Source of the DNA: Chitinophaga parva
Lineage (GTDB): Bacteria > Bacteroidota > Bacteroidia > Chitinophagales > Chitinophagaceae
DNA length: 64,000 nucleotides
Assembly (NCBI RefSeq): GCF_003071345.1
Contig: NZ_QCYK01000001.1
Span: 310,001-374,000, forward strand
Reading direction: 5' to 3'
Shown: positions 62,444 to 64,000 of the stretch, piece after piece
Layout: every line of letters starts with the position of its first letter
Numbering within the stretch: position 1 is the stretch's first letter
Position numbers and translations under genes: made by a program
The notes under the pieces: model-generated
The model's database searches: none
Seen by the model: only the letters and a program-made list of their open reading frames with translations
Told to the model about the DNA's origin: nothing

Positions 62444-62496
62444 AACGATAGTGGTTTTTCTGATGTGTATCCAAGATACATACCGGAAATAAAGAT

Positions 62497-62525
62497 CCCC
62501 TGTTGCAGCAGTAGTGCAACAGGGG
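62497..62525 (-). terminator. terminator of the last response-regulator gene
   Basis: Arms CCCCTGTTGCA and TGCAACAGGGG, with ATCTTTATTT after them on the minus strand, 24 nt past the stop. Confidence 0.8.
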
Positions 62526-62548
62526 ACGTATTGAAAATGTAAACGTGT

Positions 62549-64000
62549 TTAGTAATTAATGTTCAGCAGGCGCAGTTTATTGTACAGCGTTTTGCGGTCA
62601 ATGTTCAGCAACTGTGCGGCTTTGGTCTTGTTATACTTCACTTCTTTCAGCACGTTGATGATCTTGTTGTACTCAGCCTGCAGGGCCACGGTTTTCAGGT
62701 CGTTGTCCTTGGCCATTTGTACCAGTTCTTCCACCTGGTCTTCCACGAAGTGCTGGGTGAATGACTCTTTCATTTCAAGGGGCAGGGTGCTCATGGAGAT
62801 CTCCTCGCCCTGGGGGGTGAGCAGGCAGGCGCGGCGGATCACGTTCTTCAGTTCACGGATATTGCCGGGCCAGTTATATTTCTTGAAGCATTCCCATACT
62901 TCGGGAGAGATGCGGCCGGTTTGTTTCTGCAGTTCTTTTTCCACCTGGCGTACAAAGGCGTTTACAAACAACTGTATGTCCTCCTGGCGTTCGCGCAGCG
63001 GTGGAATGTAAATGGTGAACTCATTGAAGCGGTGGAAAAGGTCTTCGCGGAAGCGTCCTTTCTGCACGCTTTCAGACAGCTTTTCATTAGAGGCCACAAT
63101 GATGCGCACATCAATGGGAATTTCCTTCATGCTGCCCACGCGGCGTATTTGTTTTTCCTGCACTACACGCAGCAGGGCTACCTGTATATCGTAAGAGAGG
63201 TTGGCAATTTCATCGAGGAAAAGGGTGCCGCCCTGGGCCTGTTCAAATGCCCCTACCTTGGTACCGATAGCACCCGTAAAGGCGCCTTTTTCATGACCAA
63301 ACAATTCGCTGGCCGCCAGTTCCTTGGAAAGGCTACCGCAATCCAGTGCTACAAAGGGCTGGCCCCTGCGCTTACTGTGCTGGTGAATGAGCTGCGCCAC
63401 GGACTCTTTGCCAGTACCGGTTTCACCGAAGATGATCACACTGTAATCTGTGGGTGCTACCAGGTTTATCTGGCGGTACAGTTCCTTTGCAGGGCTGCTG
63501 TCGCCATACACGTATTTTTCATCGCGGCGGTTTTCCAGTGTTTCGCTCTGCGGTTCTTTATATTCGGAATGGCCGGCGGCGGGTGCCGGCGGCGCTGTAT
63601 TGGCCGGAGGCATGCTGCCAGGCAGCGGGGGCAATGCGTTACCGTATTGCTCTTTCACGGCTTCCTGGTGCACAAAGGCCTTATGAATGAGATTCAGGAT
63701 CTCATCCGGGTACAGTGGTTTGGAGATATAATCGTAAGCACCATTTTTTACCATATCCACCGCCACCCGTACGTCGGTGTAGCCGGTGATGATGATCACA
63801 ATGGTCTGTGGGCTCAGTCCGCGGATATCCTGCAGCAGTTGTGCGCCGTCTGTATCTTTCAGGCGGTAATCACACAAGGCCAGGTCATAGGTTTTTTCTT
63901 TCATCATCTTCAGCGCGGTGGCGCCAGACATGGTGGTGTCTACCTTGAACCCGTGTTTACTTAAGAACTTGCTGAGGAGCGTGCAGATGTTTATTTCATC
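62549..64000 (-). CDS. sigma-54 dependent response regulator, 5' end cut by window edge
   Basis: At least 484 residues are visible; the start lies right of the window. The receiver reads [20 protein letters not shown] at the window edge, with the phospho-acceptor Asp in [13 protein letters not shown]. An atypical Pro/Ala-rich linker (about 45 residues) separates it from the AAA+ domain, which has GETGTGKES, the canonical GAFTGA loop and [11 protein letters not shown] Fis-type helix-turn-helix ends the protein ([20 protein letters not shown]). It may be the output partner of the kinases at 58883-61823, but the intervening permease gene lies between them. Confidence 0.93.
   Translation of the reverse strand, partial: DEINICTLLSKFLSKHGFKVDTTMSGATALKMMKEKTYDLALCDYRLKDTDGAQLLQDIRGLSPQTIVIIITGYTDVRVAVDMVKNGAYDYISKPLYPDEILNLIHKAFVHQEAVKEQYGNALPPLPGSMPPANTAPPAPAAGHSEYKEPQSETLENRRDEKYVYGDSSPAKELYRQINLVAPTDYSVIIFGETGTGKESVAQLIHQHSKRRGQPFVALDCGSLSKELAASELFGHEKGAFTGAIGTKVGAFEQAQGGTLFLDEIANLSYDIQVALLRVVQEKQIRRVGSMKEIPIDVRIIVASNEKLSESVQKGRFREDLFHRFNEFTIYIPPLRERQEDIQLFVNAFVRQVEKELQKQTGRISPEVWECFKKYNWPGNIRELKNVIRRACLLTPQGEEISMSTLPLEMKESFTQHFVEDQVEELVQMAKDNDLKTVALQAEYNKIINVLKEVKYNKTKAAQLLNIDRKTLYNKLRLLNINY

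Noticed and set aside
1..64000. CRISPR array, insertion sequence, integrase, or prophage genes
   Set aside because: I found no regularly spaced repeats of 25-40 bases, no transposase or integrase motifs, and no phage structural proteins. The heptamer arms are not flanked by target duplications that I can see.

Overview
The window looks like a chromosomal segment of a member of the Bacteroidota, most likely Chitinophagaceae (Chitinophaga-like). The evidence is lineage-typical proteins (GldC, DUF4290, DUF5522, an IPExxxVDY protein, DUF2490), promoters of the Bacteroidota form TTG-N18-21-TAnnTTTG, little sign of Shine-Dalgarno sequences, and two-component systems of 7TM/LytTR and sigma-54 types. 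It is mostly housekeeping and accessory chromosome. I see no insertion sequence, prophage, CRISPR array or rRNA operon.

Layout. 1-7.3 kb (minus): two alpha/beta hydrolases, CvpA, YqeY, GldC, a GT-B glycosyltransferase, a lipoprotein, and an apparent operon hydrolase-GT2-OppC. 7.3-12.7 kb (plus): long acyl-CoA dehydrogenase, cell-wall amidase, AhpD-like protein, 2-oxoacid:ferredoxin oxidoreductase beta subunit. 12.8-15.1 kb (minus): LysE exporter, GH3-like protein. 15.2-19.2 kb (plus): inositol phosphatase, ThiL, DUF2490, a Fic protein with a palindromic operator. 19.3-36.6 kb (minus): GT39, NagA, VOC, omega-amidase, UvrD-RecX, Dps, M28 peptidase, RpiB, TatC, CorC-like protein, Gmk, DUF4290-MurA, with two gene-free stretches. 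36.9-38.5 kb: two short-chain dehydrogenases. 38.9-40.6 kb: tryptophan 2,3-dioxygenase and Lrp. 40.7-40.96 kb: a stand-alone RNA gene with a tRNA cloverleaf and a giant variable region. 41-46.3 kb (plus): TrmB, DUF5522, alkyltransferase-like protein, IPExxxVDY, pterin dehydratase, a LytS/LytTR pair, a tiny lipoprotein. 46.5-53.5 kb: Rho, AsnS, ExbD, a 2OG-Fe(II) oxygenase, a decayed secreted-protein gene, ChrA. 53.6-64 kb: sigma-54 regulator, NHEJ protein Ku, topoisomerase IB, two sensor kinases, iron-permease-like protein and a second sigma-54 regulator cut by the window edge.

The signals I find most unusual are: (1) the RNA gene at 40773-40914, a class II tRNA fold with a GTC anticodon loop, 73-nt variable region, own promoter and own terminator; (2) families of degenerate 7-nt tandem repeats, mostly arranged as inverted arms, that start at or near stop codons in at least eight intergenic gaps; (3) the palindromic operator of the Fic gene; (4) structured or repeat-bearing noncoding regions with orphan promoters upstream of tatC and dps; (5) a terminator-like hairpin whose T-run touches the rpiB start codon. 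Several enzymes carry notable active-site substitutions (MurA Cys to Asp, alkyltransferase Cys to Ala, Dps Asp to Lys, a short-chain dehydrogenase without YxxxK).
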